Shown here in pieces: positions 17,488 through 25,523 of a stretch of 64,000 nt of DNA (position 1 is the stretch's first letter; each line of letters starts with the position of its first letter). Below the pieces are notes generated by a model that was not told the DNA's origin, made no database searches, and saw only the letters and a list, made by a program, of their open reading frames with translations. Made by a program: the position numbers and the translations under genes. The DNA is from PFJX01 sp963713085 (GTDB lineage: Bacteria; Pseudomonadota; Gammaproteobacteria; Burkholderiales; Thiobacillaceae): positions 62,001 to 126,000 of the forward strand of contig CAVQKQ010000016.1 of NCBI GenBank assembly GCA_963713085.1, given 5' to 3'.

Positions 17488-19056
17488 TCAGTGCCTGAAA
17501 TGACGTATGCCGGTGAACACCATGGCGATGCCGTGCTCGTCCGCCGCGGCGATGACTTCCTCGTCGCGCATGGAGCCGCCGGGCTGGATCACCGCCGTGA
17601 TGCCCGCGGCGGCGGCATTGTCGAGGCCGTCCCGGAAGGGGAAGAAGGCATCGCTCGCCATCACCGAGCCGGGCACCGTCAATTCGGCCTGATCGGCCTT
17701 GATGGCGGCGATGCGGGCGGAGTTGACGCGGGACATCTGGCCGGCGCCGACGCCGATGGTCATCCGGTCCTTGGCGTAGACGATGGCGTTGGATTTGACG
17801 AACTTGGCCACCCGCCAGGCGAACAGCAGGTCTTCCATTTCCTTATCGGTCGGTGCCCGCTTGGTGACCACCTTCAGTTCGCCGTGCAGCAGGATGTCGG
17901 CATCCTGCACCAGCAGGCCGCCGGCCACCCGCTTCATGTCCATCTGCTTAGTTGGCAAACCCGCCGGGCCGTTCCAGGCGCCGCACTCCAGCAGGCGCAC
18001 GTTCTTCTTGGCGGCCACCGCTTCGGAGGCCTCCGGGCTCACCTCGGGGGCGATGATCACCTCCACGAACTGGCGCTCGACGATGGTCCGGGCGGTCTCT
18101 CCGTCCAGCCGGCCGTTGAAGGCGATGATGCCGCCAAAGGCGGATTCAGGATCGGTCCGGTAGGCCCGGTCGTAGGCCTCCAGCAGGTTTGCGCCGTAGG
18201 CCACGCCGCAGGGATTGGCGTGCTTGACGATGACGCAACTCGGAGCGGCGTCGAACAGCTTGACGCACTCCAGGGCCGCGTCGGTGTCGGCGATGTTGTT
18301 GTAGGACAGCTCCTTGCCCTGGATCTGGCGGGAGGTGGAAATGGTGCCGGCCGGGGCGTTGGCCTCCACGTAGAAGGCGCCGTTCTGGTGCGGGTTTTCG
18401 CCGTATCGGCAGGTTTGGGCGCGGCTGAATTGCAGGGTGAGTTTTTCGCCAAACGCGTCACGTTCGCCAGCCTCGTTGAGGGAGGTCAGGTAATTGCTGA
18501 TGTGGCCGTCGTACTGGGCGGTGTGGGTGAAGGCCTTCTTGGCCAGGTTGAAGCGAGTGGTGTCGCTCAATGCGCCGCCGTTGGCCTTCATCTCATCCAC
18601 CAGGGCGGCGTAGTCGGCCGGGTCGGTGACGATGGCCACGTGGCGGTAGTTTTTTGCGGAGGAGCGCACCATGGCCGGGCCGCCGATGTCGATGTTCTCG
18701 ATGGCATCGTCCAGGGTGTGGGGCTTGGAGATGGTCTGCACGAACGGATAGAGGTTCACGCACACCAGGTCGATGTAGCCCAAGCCGTGCTGGTCCATGG
18801 TTGCCGCGTGGGCCGGGTTGTCGCGCGCCGCCAGGATGCCGGCGTGAACCTTGGGATGCAGGGTCTTCACCCGACCGTCGAGCATCTCGGGAAAGCCGGT
18901 GAATTCGGACACGTCCTTCACCGCCAGGCCGGCATCCCGGATGGCCTTGGCGGTGCCGCCGGTGGACAGCAGCTCCACGCCCTGGGCGGCCAGTGCCCGG
19001 GCGAAGTCGATGAGTCCGGTCTTGTCGGAGACGGAGAGTAGGGCGCGTTTGATCAT
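17488..19056 (-). CDS. purH: bifunctional AICAR formyltransferase/IMP cyclohydrolase
   Basis: 522 aa, full length. The N-terminal IMP cyclohydrolase domain starts MIKRALLSVSDKTGLIDFA and includes STGGTAKAIRDAGLAV and KTLHPKVHAGIL; the C-terminal transformylase has the catalytic KHANPCGVA motif and the ending AVIQPGGSMRDEEVIAAADEHGIAMVFTG. It carries out the last two steps to IMP. It lies 106 bp downstream of fis and is directly followed by purD. Confidence 0.97.
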   Translation of the reverse strand: MIKRALLSVSDKTGLIDFARALAAQGVELLSTGGTAKAIRDAGLAVKDVSEFTGFPEMLDGRVKTLHPKVHAGILAARDNPAHAATMDQHGLGYIDLVCVNLYPFVQTISKPHTLDDAIENIDIGGPAMVRSSAKNYRHVAIVTDPADYAALVDEMKANGGALSDTTRFNLAKKAFTHTAQYDGHISNYLTSLNEAGERDAFGEKLTLQFSRAQTCRYGENPHQNGAFYVEANAPAGTISTSRQIQGKELSYNNIADTDAALECVKLFDAAPSCVIVKHANPCGVAYGANLLEAYDRAYRTDPESAFGGIIAFNGRLDGETARTIVERQFVEVIIAPEVSPEASEAVAAKKNVRLLECGAWNGPAGLPTKQMDMKRVAGGLLVQDADILLHGELKVVTKRAPTDKEMEDLLFAWRVAKFVKSNAIVYAKDRMTIGVGAGQMSRVNSARIAAIKADQAELTVPGSVMASDAFFPFRDGLDNAAAAGITAVIQPGGSMRDEEVIAAADEHGIAMVFTGIRHFRH

Positions 19057-19162
19057 GATTTGTACTGATTGAGAAGGGAAAGAAAAAGGTGGAGTAGGGA
19101 GAATTGAAGAGGGGGAAACAGGCCGGTTTGAACTTGCGTGCCTCTCGCAGCCTCCCTAGCCG

Positions 19163-19408
19163 TTATTTGATGCCATGCTGCTGCATCTTTTTGCGCAGCG
19201 TGTTGCGGTTGATGCCCAGCCATTCGGCGGCCTTGCTCTGGTTGCTGCCGGCCCGGTCCAGGATCACGTCCAGCATGGGCTTCTCGATGCAATGCACCAC
19301 CATGTCGTAGATGCCGGCCGGGTGCTCCCCGTCCAGGTCCTTGAAGTACTGGGTCAGCACCTGGCGCACGCAGGCGGCCAGTTCGCTTTCATCAATGTGT
19401 TGTTCCAT
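19163..19408 (-). CDS. fis: Fis-family nucleoid DNA-binding protein
   Basis: 81 aa, close to the usual betaproteobacterial Fis. The C-terminal helix-turn-helix NQSKAAEWLGINRNTLRKKMQQ is the Fis recognition domain; the N-terminal half holds the dimer helices. Fis bends DNA and regulates rRNA and other growth-phase genes. It follows dusB by 14 bp, the classic dusB-fis operon. Confidence 0.95.
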   Translation of the reverse strand: MEQHIDESELAACVRQVLTQYFKDLDGEHPAGIYDMVVHCIEKPMLDVILDRAGSNQSKAAEWLGINRNTLRKKMQQHGIK

Positions 19409-19422
19409 CCTGAGACCTTGTA

Positions 19423-20460
19423 TCAGGCCGCTTCTAAGTCGGCGGCTGGTGTATCGAGATAAACGAGTCGTTGATTACGTTCCCTGGCGCGCCAGAAAAA
19501 ATCATTCACGGCTTCCAATTGTTCCCGGCTGGTTTCCAGCCGGCACATAGCGTGGCGGAACCCCGCCGAATCCGCCAGTCCCCTGGTGTACCAGGCGATA
19601 TGCTTGCGCGCCATGCGGGTGCCGGCCAACTCGCCATAGAAGCCATACAGGTCGTCCAGGTGATCCTGGAGAATGGCGTGGATTTCCGCCACCCGGGGCG
19701 AGGGCAGCCGCTCCCCGGTATCCAGGAAATGGCCGATCTCCCGGAACAGCCAGGGCCGGCCTTGGGCGGCGCGGCCGATCATGACGGCGTCGGCGCCGGT
19801 GTAGTCCAGCACGTGGCGGGTCTTTTCCGGGGTGGTGATGTCGCCGTTGGCGATGACCGGGATGGCGGCCTCGGCCTTGACCGCCTTGATGGTTTCGTAT
19901 TCCGCGTCGCCGCTGTAGCCGCAGGCCCGGGTGCGGCCGTGGATGGCCAGGGCGCGGATGCCGGCCTGCTGGGCGATGCGCAGGATGGCCAGGGCGTTGC
20001 GGTGTTCCCGGTCCCAGCCGGTACGGATCTTCAGGGTCACCGGCGTGTCCGGCACGGCCCGGACCACCGCTTCCAGGATGCGGCCCACCAGGGGTTCGTC
20101 CTGCAACAGGGCGGATCCGGCCATGACGTTGCACACCTTCTTGGCCGGGCAGCCCATGTTGATGTCGATGATCTGGGCGCCGTTATCGGCGTTGTAGCGG
20201 GCCGCTTCGGCCATCATGGCCGGCACGCTGCCGGCGATCTGCACGGAGACGGGTTCCACCTCGCCCTCATGATTGGCGCGGCGCCGGGTCTTGGCGGAAC
20301 CGTAGAGCAGGGAATTGGAGGTGACCATCTCGGACACCGCCATGCCCGCACCCATCTTCTTGCACAGCTGGCGAAACGGCCGATCGGTCACGCCCGCCAT
20401 GGGGGCGACGATGAGCTGGTTCTTGAGCCGATATTGGCCGATGAGCGGACCGGTTCGCAT
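19423..20460 (-). CDS. dusB: tRNA-dihydrouridine synthase B
   Basis: 345 aa, normal for DusB. FMN-binding opening LIVAPMAGVTDRPFRQLC, the active-site cysteine in NMGCPAKKVCNVMAGSALLQD and the motif ALAIHGRTRACGYSGDAEYE are present. It reduces specific uridines in the tRNA D-loop using NADPH. The ATG at 20460 fits the family start (IGQYRLKNQLIVAPMAG); the longer reading to 20544 has no family match. It heads a long minus-strand run that continues to the PBP gene. Confidence 0.96.
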   Translation of the reverse strand: MRTGPLIGQYRLKNQLIVAPMAGVTDRPFRQLCKKMGAGMAVSEMVTSNSLLYGSAKTRRRANHEGEVEPVSVQIAGSVPAMMAEAARYNADNGAQIIDINMGCPAKKVCNVMAGSALLQDEPLVGRILEAVVRAVPDTPVTLKIRTGWDREHRNALAILRIAQQAGIRALAIHGRTRACGYSGDAEYETIKAVKAEAAIPVIANGDITTPEKTRHVLDYTGADAVMIGRAAQGRPWLFREIGHFLDTGERLPSPRVAEIHAILQDHLDDLYGFYGELAGTRMARKHIAWYTRGLADSAGFRHAMCRLETSREQLEAVNDFFWRARERNQRLVYLDTPAADLEAA

Positions 20461-20723
20461 GGCGCGGTGGATAGTCGGGGAAGGGGGAGGGGTGCGAATT
20501 TTATACGCATCGGCGGACCAGAAAAAGGACGAAAGTCGCCCCAATCTGGTGCCCCGGGGTGCAGGCGGCGTCAGTGCTGGAGGTGGGTAAAAGTTACACG
20601 TATGAATTTGCGAAAAACCGGTCCACGTGGGCCCGGCAGGCGACGATCGATTCGCTCCGTCGTTCTACTCCGCAGCCGGGAAGTCGGGGGCCGTCGGCCC
20701 ATTCCGGTTTCCGAAATCGGCGT

Positions 20724-21512
20724 TTACGCCGCCGCCTTCATCTGGCGCTGATAAAGGAAGGCCAGCACTTCCTTGCGCAGGAGGTGATAGCGGGGGTCTT
20801 CCACCAGGGCCAGGCGCTCGCGCGGACGCGGCAGGTCCACGGTGAGGATCTCGCCGATGGTGGCCGAGGGGCCGTTGGTCATCATGACGATTCGGTCCGA
20901 AAGCAGCACTGCTTCGTCCACGTCGTGGGTGATCATCACCACCGTGTTGCCCAGTTCGGCCTGGATCTCCATCACCGAGTCCTGCAGATGGGCCCGGGTG
21001 AGGGCATCCAGGGCACCGAAGGGTTCGTCCATGAGCAGCACGTCGGGCTGCATGGCCAGGGCCCGGGCGATGCCGACCCGCTGCTTCATGCCGCCGGAGA
21101 TTTCGCCGGGGCGCTTGTCGGCGGCGTGCTCCATATGCACCAGCTTGAGGTTGTGCATGACCCACTCCCTGCGCTCGGACTTGGGCTTGTCGGCCATGAC
21201 CTTGTCCACCGCCAGTTTCACGTTTTCGAACACCGTGAGCCAGGGCAGCAGGGAGTGGTTCTGGAACACCACGGCGCGGTTGGGACCGGGGCCGCGGATC
21301 TCGCGGTTCTTCAGCAGGGCGACGCCGCCGGTGGCATCGAGCAGGCCGGCGACGACGTTGAGCACGGTGGATTTGCCGCAGCCGGAGTGGCCGATCAGGG
21401 TGATGAATTCGCTCTTCCGCACTTCCAGGTTGATGTCCTTGAGGGCGTTGAAATCGCCCTTGGGTGTGGAGAAGGTCATGTCGATGTGTTGCAGGTCCAG
21501 GTAGGCGGTCAT
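20724..21512 (-). CDS. nrtD: nitrate ABC transporter, ATP-binding subunit
   Basis: 262 aa. Walker A GHSGCGKST, signature ISGGMKQRVGIARAL, Walker B VLLMDEPFGALD and switch His in MITHDVDEA. The Q-loop and GPGPNRAVVFQNHSLLPWLTVFEN segment are typical of the nitrate/taurine/sulfonate importer class. There is no C-terminal NrtA-like sensor domain, so it is NrtD-like (NasD in Klebsiella) and not NrtC. It powers nitrate uptake with NrtB and NrtA and is the last gene of nrtABD, 14 bp after nrtB. Confidence 0.92.
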   Translation of the reverse strand: MTAYLDLQHIDMTFSTPKGDFNALKDINLEVRKSEFITLIGHSGCGKSTVLNVVAGLLDATGGVALLKNREIRGPGPNRAVVFQNHSLLPWLTVFENVKLAVDKVMADKPKSERREWVMHNLKLVHMEHAADKRPGEISGGMKQRVGIARALAMQPDVLLMDEPFGALDALTRAHLQDSVMEIQAELGNTVVMITHDVDEAVLLSDRIVMMTNGPSATIGEILTVDLPRPRERLALVEDPRYHLLRKEVLAFLYQRQMKAAA

Positions 21513-21526
21513 GTTGGGTTCTCCGG

Positions 21527-22480
21527 TCAGCGCTTGCTGTAGTCGAGGCGGTGCTGCATGTAGCCCATCATCAGGTCGAGCACGATGCCGACGCCGCCGA
21601 TGACGCCGATGGCGACGATGATGGAAGAGACGTTAAGGTTGTTCCATTCGTCCCACAGCCAGAAGCCGATGCCGATGCCGCCGGTGAGCATTTCCGCGGC
21701 GACGATCACCATCCAGGCGATGCCCAGGGACAGGCGCATGCCGGTGACCACATAGGGCAGGGTGGCGGGGAACAGAACGCGGCGCACCAGTTCCAGCTTG
21801 CCCAGCTTGAGCACGGCGGCGACGTTCATGTAGTCCTGGGGGATGGCCTTCACACCGGTGGCGGTGTTGATGATCATGGGCCAGATGCAGGTGATGAAGA
21901 TGACGAAGATGGCCGAGGGGTCCACCGCCTTGAACAGCAGCAGGCCGAGGGGCAGCCAGGCCAGCGGCGAGACCGGCTTGAGGATCTGGATCAGCGGCGA
22001 GAGGGCGCGCTGCACGTTCTCGCTCATGCCCATGATGAACCCCAGCGGAATGCCGACCAGGGCGGCCAGGCCGAAACCGGCGCCGACCCGGGCCAGGGAA
22101 TACATGAGTTGCCAGCCGATGCCCATGTCGTTGGGGCCGTTCTCATAGAAAGGATCGGCCAGGATGTCCTTGGCATGCTGCCAGGTTTCCGAGGGGGCGG
22201 GGAACTCCGTCGCAATGTGGATATGGACGTAGCTCCAGGCGGCCACGATCAGCGCGAAGGTGAGCAGGGGCAGCAGGAGGGTCTTAAGGACCAGCGCCAG
22301 TTTTTCCCGGTTGGCGGGATTCTCCAGCAGCGGGGCCGGTCTCGCTGGGGCGACGGCCACGATGCCCTGGGTTTCCGCTGCCGGCGGGTTCGGTTTGGAT
22401 TCCATGATCTTCACTTCAGCGATTGCGGTGTCGGACTTGCCGCCCTGTACCACGGTCAGGGAAATGGCTTGTGCGGTCAT
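21527..22480 (-). CDS. nrtB: nitrate ABC transporter, permease subunit
   Basis: 317 aa. The first 75 residues are a polar cytoplasmic extension; about six membrane helices follow. The EAA loop that docks the ATPase is visible as YMNVAAVLKLGKLELVRRVLFPATLPYVVTGMRLSLGIAW. The segment WLPLGLLLFKAVDPSAIFVIFITCIWPMIINTA is typical of NrtB/CynB permeases, so nitrate, nitrite or cyanate are possible substrates. Nitrate is favoured by the partner NrtA and by the NasR-type leader of the operon. Confidence 0.92.
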   Translation of the reverse strand: MTAQAISLTVVQGGKSDTAIAEVKIMESKPNPPAAETQGIVAVAPARPAPLLENPANREKLALVLKTLLLPLLTFALIVAAWSYVHIHIATEFPAPSETWQHAKDILADPFYENGPNDMGIGWQLMYSLARVGAGFGLAALVGIPLGFIMGMSENVQRALSPLIQILKPVSPLAWLPLGLLLFKAVDPSAIFVIFITCIWPMIINTATGVKAIPQDYMNVAAVLKLGKLELVRRVLFPATLPYVVTGMRLSLGIAWMVIVAAEMLTGGIGIGFWLWDEWNNLNVSSIIVAIGVIGGVGIVLDLMMGYMQHRLDYSKR

Positions 22481-22496
22481 GATTCACTCCTTGCTG

Positions 22497-22519
22497 GCGA
22501 CGCCCCGGCGGGGCGTCGC
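22497..22519 (-). other. intercistronic GC-rich hairpin between nrtA and nrtB
   Basis: A 10-bp perfect stem (GCGACGCCCC) with a three-base loop, in the 46 bp between the nrtA stop and the nrtB start. No U run follows, so it is probably an mRNA stabiliser that keeps nrtA levels above nrtB, as is common for binding-protein genes, and not a terminator. Confidence 0.6.
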
Positions 22520-22526
22520 ATTTGGG

Positions 22527-23957
22527 TTACTTGTTCAGGCGGGCCAGCTTCCTCATGTCCACCTTCGAGTTGGCGACCTTGAAGCCCTTCAGGTAGGCCA
22601 TCATGTGGGCGGGGTCGAACTTCATGCCGTCGAAGAACATGTCCGGCCCCATGGTGATCGGCGCAGTGGCCTGCTTTAGGGTCCAGTTGACCTGGTTCAC
22701 GCCTTCCGGCTTCCAGTCGATGGTCGGCGCGGCGACGCCGACCTCTTTGGCGGCCTGGCGATAGAGCTCCGGCAGGTAGATTTCCGAGGCGGTCTTGCGG
22801 ATGTCGACCGGCCTGTCGAGCTGGCCCCAGCGGTACATCTGGGTGATGAACCAGGCCGCGTGGGAACGCCACGGAAAGTTGGCGGCATAGCGGTGGAAGA
22901 CGTTGAAGTCGGGCAGGCTGACCAGCTGCTCGTCCTTGCTGTAGCGCCAGGTGCCGGTCATGGAGTTGTCCACCACGTCGGTGGGGGCGTTGACGTAGGA
23001 CTTGGCCGAGATGATCTTCGCCACTTCCTTGCGGTTTTCAGCCAGATCGGCCCAGGCGGCCGCCTCGATCAAGGCCTTGACCGCCGCCTTGTGGGTATTC
23101 GGATACTTGTCGGCCCACTCCTTGGTCACCCCGAACACCTTCTCCGGATTGTTGTTCCAGATCTCGTAGTTGGTGATGATGGACTTGCCGATGCCCATTT
23201 CCACGGCGCGCTGGTTCCAGGGCTCGCCGACGCAGTAGCCGACGATGTTCCTGGATTGCAGGTTTGCCACCATCTGGGGTGGCGGGATCACGATCAGGCG
23301 CACGTCCTGGTCCGGATCGATGCCGGCCGAGCCCATCCAGTAGCGGATCTCGTAATTGTGGGTGGAGACCGGGAACACCATGGCGAAGGTCATCGGCTCC
23401 TTGCCCGCCTTCTTGTCGGCGTCGATCACCTTCTTGAGCGCGATGGCCGAGGTCGGCCGGTGCTTCATGGCCTCGGGGTCGGACTGCACCATGCGCTCGT
23501 AGAGTTCGTTGGAAACCGTGATGCCGTTGCCGTTCAGGTCCATGCTGAAGGCGGTGACCGTGTCTTTCCGCGTGGCGCCCACGCCCAGGGTGGCGGCGAT
23601 GGGCATGCCGGCCAGCATGTGGGCGCCGTCCAGGGCGCCGATGGACACCTTGTCGCGAATGTTGGCCCAGGAGGCCTCCTTGGAGACCATTACGTTCAGG
23701 CCGTGTTTCTTGAAGAAGCCCTTCTCGTAGGCCACCACGATGGGCGCGCAGTCGGTGAGGGGAATGATACCGAAGCTGAGTTCGGTCTTTTCCAGCCCGT
23801 CCGTGCCTCCGGCCCAGGCTGCCTGGCGCACGCCGGGTGGGACCAGGGACATGATCGCCGCGGCGGCGGACAACCCAGCGGTCTTTTTCATGAAACTCCT
23901 TTTGCTATCGTCGATGCCTTGAGACGGCATGTACAGTGCTTCGGATGCCTTATCCAT
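22527..23957 (-). CDS. nrtA: nitrate ABC transporter, substrate-binding protein
   Basis: 476 aa. An N-terminal Tat-like signal is visible as SKRSFMKKTAGLSAAAAIMSL (KR in place of RR), then a CmpA/NrtA-type binding protein: ELSFGIIPLTDCAPIVVAYEKGFFKKHGL, LDGAHMLAGMPIAATLG and YCVGEPWNQRAVEMG. It binds nitrate in the periplasm and delivers it to NrtB. The ATG at 23957 has GGAG seven bases upstream and includes the Tat motif. The internal ATG 23891 also follows an AGGAG-like run, but those bases encode the SKRS codons. The gene has its own sigma-54 promoter and RNA leader. Confidence 0.92.
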   Translation of the reverse strand: MDKASEALYMPSQGIDDSKRSFMKKTAGLSAAAAIMSLVPPGVRQAAWAGGTDGLEKTELSFGIIPLTDCAPIVVAYEKGFFKKHGLNVMVSKEASWANIRDKVSIGALDGAHMLAGMPIAATLGVGATRKDTVTAFSMDLNGNGITVSNELYERMVQSDPEAMKHRPTSAIALKKVIDADKKAGKEPMTFAMVFPVSTHNYEIRYWMGSAGIDPDQDVRLIVIPPPQMVANLQSRNIVGYCVGEPWNQRAVEMGIGKSIITNYEIWNNNPEKVFGVTKEWADKYPNTHKAAVKALIEAAAWADLAENRKEVAKIISAKSYVNAPTDVVDNSMTGTWRYSKDEQLVSLPDFNVFHRYAANFPWRSHAAWFITQMYRWGQLDRPVDIRKTASEIYLPELYRQAAKEVGVAAPTIDWKPEGVNQVNWTLKQATAPITMGPDMFFDGMKFDPAHMMAYLKGFKVANSKVDMRKLARLNK

Positions 23958-23968
23958 TCGCGAACTCC

Positions 23969-24042
23969 AAAAAAAATGGCGTCCGCCGTCACGGGTTACC
24001 GTGCGGAGGGACGCCTTTGTCCATTTGCACCGACATTGGTGC
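23969..24042 (-). promoter_or_regulatory. ANTAR-type antitermination leader of nrtABD
   Basis: Read on the minus strand, the transcript first forms hairpin P1 (24042-24027; stem GCACC/GGTGC, hexaloop AATGTC), then P2 (24022-24009; stem GGAC/GTCC, hexaloop AAAGGC). Both loops have A at position 1 and G at position 4, the ANTAR-protein signature. The 3' arm of P2 (GGCGTCC) is also the 5' arm of a terminator that ends in eight U (24015-23969). Protein binding to P1/P2 would therefore block the terminator and allow nrtA expression. The nrtA ribosome site lies directly after the U run. Confidence 0.85.
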
Positions 24043-24085
24043 GGTTGCTATCAGCGATCTGTCGATCGTGCTTCAGTTGGTTGTT

Positions 24086-24101
24086 AGCAGGTGCCGTGCC
24101 A
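24086..24101 (-). promoter_or_regulatory. sigma-54 promoter of nrtABD
   Basis: TGGCACGGCACCTGCT on the minus strand matches the -24/-12 consensus TGGCACG-N4-TTGCW except for one T to C change, with correct GG-to-GC spacing. Transcription would start near 24076, about 34 bases before the first leader hairpin. Confidence 0.75.
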
Positions 24102-24175
24102 GGATTGTTTATTCATTTAACAATCTGTTATTTAAAGGATATTTGTTTTTTTAAAAGCTCAGGATATTCGGGGGC

Positions 24176-24190
24176 GCACAGATGCGGTGC
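24176..24190. promoter_or_regulatory. possible NtrC-type upstream activating site
   Basis: GCAC-N7-GTGC, the core symmetry of NtrC binding sites, lies roughly 108 bp upstream of the predicted nrtA start, a common distance for sigma-54 enhancers. It sits within a larger GC-rich inverted repeat (about 24166-24207), so the match could be incidental. Confidence 0.35.
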
Positions 24191-24376
24191 GGGGCGCACC
24201 CGAATGGATATGGGCGGGAACCGAAAATAAGTGAGTCGCGGCTTGCCTCCGTCGCGACTCCAGACAAAGTCCCGTGGGCGGTGTTTCGCGGTCCGCATAC
24301 ATGGGGTGATTCGATCATCTTGGGATTTATCGCATCGCCGTGCTTACCGTGACGGTGACCGGTTCAGTGCGTTTTG

Positions 24377-24463
24377 AAAAAAACGGCGTCGAGCCCAGGG
24401 GGCTGACGCCGTCGTCAAGTTTCATCTGCGAAGGAGTGACATGGCCAACGCACCCTCGCGTCG
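24377..24463 (-). ncRNA. fourth ANTAR-like leader without an adjacent gene
   Basis: On the minus strand a 6-bp hairpin with hexaloop GAGGGT (24463-24446) is followed by a second hairpin TGAC/GTCA with hexaloop GACGGC (24417-24404) and a terminator ending in seven U (24412-24377) that shares bases with the second hairpin. This is the same architecture as the nrtA, nirB and nirC leaders, but both loops start with G, not A. No convincing gene follows before the nrtA promoter 275 bp on. It may be a decoy RNA, a vestigial leader, or simply the terminator of the DUF302 genes upstream. Confidence 0.5.
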
Positions 24464-24477
24464 ACCAGTTTTGCTAT

Positions 24478-24493
24478 TGCAAAGCCCATGCCA
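24478..24493 (-). promoter_or_regulatory. sigma-54-like promoter before the orphan leader
   Basis: TGGCATGGGCTTTGCA on the minus strand fits TGGCAYG-N4-TTGCW. The expected start near 24468 falls five bases before the first hairpin of the orphan leader, the same relation seen at nirB and nirC. Confidence 0.6.
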
Positions 24494-24501
24494 ATTCGTA
24501 A

Positions 24502-24515
24502 CTGATTGATATCAA
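24502..24515. promoter_or_regulatory. FNR/Anr-like box
   Basis: CTGAT-N4-ATCAA matches the FNR/CRP-type half-site pair TTGAT-N4-ATCAA at nine of ten positions. It is centred about 41.5 bp from the predicted start of the orphan leader, the classic class II activator position. Either an oxygen-responsive sigma-70 promoter overlaps here or the match is chance. Confidence 0.45.
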
Positions 24516-24606
24516 TGTTATTAGCATTTCTGGTTGTGATGACGGGAGGTCTCGCCCGCACGATTCCGGGGCGGCGCGCACCAGCGTAATGCGATTTCCC
24601 GGGTTG

Positions 24607-25047
24607 TCACTGCGCGCGGAAGTCGTCGAGGATGGCGGCCAGGTCCCGCTCGATCCGGTCCAATAGCGTGCGGCCCGGGCCCTGGTCGATGACCTGCTTC
24701 CAGGGCGTCAGGTTGTCGCTCATCACCGTGACCTCGTCGCCCCGTTTCACCAGGGTCAGGCGGATCGGCAGAAATTCCAGCAAGCGGGGGTCCGTTGCCT
24801 GGGCCTGGGCCACCAGGTCGGCGTTGCCGATGAACACGATGCGCACCCCGGGGTCCTCGAAGCCCCGTTTCACCAGGGCGCTGTCCAGGGCCTGCACCTT
24901 GACGAACTGATAGTCGTGATTGGCGGCGGCCAGGGCCAGGTCGTCCAGGGCGGTGCGCAGGTCGGTGGTCTTGGCGGCCATCAGGGTGTCCGCCCATGCG
25001 CCGGTGGCCAATGCCAGGCCCAGAAGGAAAGCCGCGAGGCGTTTCAC
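24607..25047 (-). CDS. exported DUF302 protein, second copy
   Basis: 146 aa from a GTG start that overlaps the stop of the preceding DUF302 gene by four bases (GTGA). The start is set by this overlap and by the signal peptide MKRLAAFLLGLALATGAWA that follows. The mature part has the DUF302 pattern LRTALDDLALAAANHDYQFVKVQALDSAL, then VRIVFIGNADLVAQAQATDPRLLEFLPIRLTLV. DUF302 proteins are small periplasmic domains of unknown function. It diverges strongly from its neighbour, so the pair is an old duplication or a heteromer. No metal-binding cluster is visible. Confidence 0.8.
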   Translation of the reverse strand: MKRLAAFLLGLALATGAWADTLMAAKTTDLRTALDDLALAAANHDYQFVKVQALDSALVKRGFEDPGVRIVFIGNADLVAQAQATDPRLLEFLPIRLTLVKRGDEVTVMSDNLTPWKQVIDQGPGRTLLDRIERDLAAILDDFRAQ

Positions 25048-25523
25048 AGGGAGGCCTCTTCCAGGATGTCCAGATAATCCTGCTTGAGTTCCAGGCACTG
25101 CTGGTGCAAGGCCGGATTGCCCATCTGCAGGGAGAGCCAGGCCGGATTCACCGCCAGCAGGTCGACGCCGGTGGGCGTCTCCACCAGGGTGACGCGGCAA
25201 GGCAGCATCTGTGACGCGCGGGTATCCAGGGCCAGGGCACGGTTCATCTTGGCGAAGTTGCAAAAGTAGAACAGCCGCACGGAACGGACCTCCTGGCCAT
25301 AAGGCACCAGCCGGGCATCAATGGCCTGCTGGCGCACGAAGGTGTAATTGTGATCGGTGACGGCCCTTTGCAAAGCCTCGATGGCCTGGTCCATGGTCTT
25401 GCCCCGGGCGGTGCCGGACAGGTACATGGGTTCGACCTCGGCGGCCAAGGTCATACCGGCCAGAAGCATGAGTCCGAGTCCGAGCGGCAACGCGCGCTGA
25501 AGTAAACGAAGATATACGCTCAT
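25044..25523 (-). CDS. exported DUF302 protein, first copy
   Basis: 159 aa. The ATG at 25523 has AGGAGG four bases upstream and opens a signal peptide (LLQRALPLGLGLMLLAGMTLAAE). DUF302 pattern: MDQAIEALQRAVTDHNYTFVRQQAIDARLV, SVRLFYFCNFAKMNRALALDTRASQMLPCRVTLVE. Two cysteines (FCNF and LPCRV) are absent from the second copy. The two genes form an operon, located between the nitrate transporter and the kdp region. The function is unknown. Confidence 0.82.
   Translation of the reverse strand: MSVYLRLLQRALPLGLGLMLLAGMTLAAEVEPMYLSGTARGKTMDQAIEALQRAVTDHNYTFVRQQAIDARLVPYGQEVRSVRLFYFCNFAKMNRALALDTRASQMLPCRVTLVETPTGVDLLAVNPAWLSLQMGNPALHQQCLELKQDYLDILEEASL

Noticed and set aside
22497..22519. Hairpin between nrtA and nrtB as a terminator
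   Set aside because: No U run follows and the next operon gene begins 17 bp later, so it is listed as an intercistronic hairpin.
24027..24042. GCACC-N6-GGTGC in the nrtA leader as an NtrC binding site
   Set aside because: It lies downstream of the promoter, has N6 spacing between five-base arms, and fits the leader hairpin P1 with an A1/G4 hexaloop. Only the upstream copy at 24176 is kept as a possible site.
24150..24376. Short minus-strand frames (47 and 55 codons) behind the orphan leader
   Set aside because: They have no ribosome site, odd composition and no family, so the leader is treated as having no gene.
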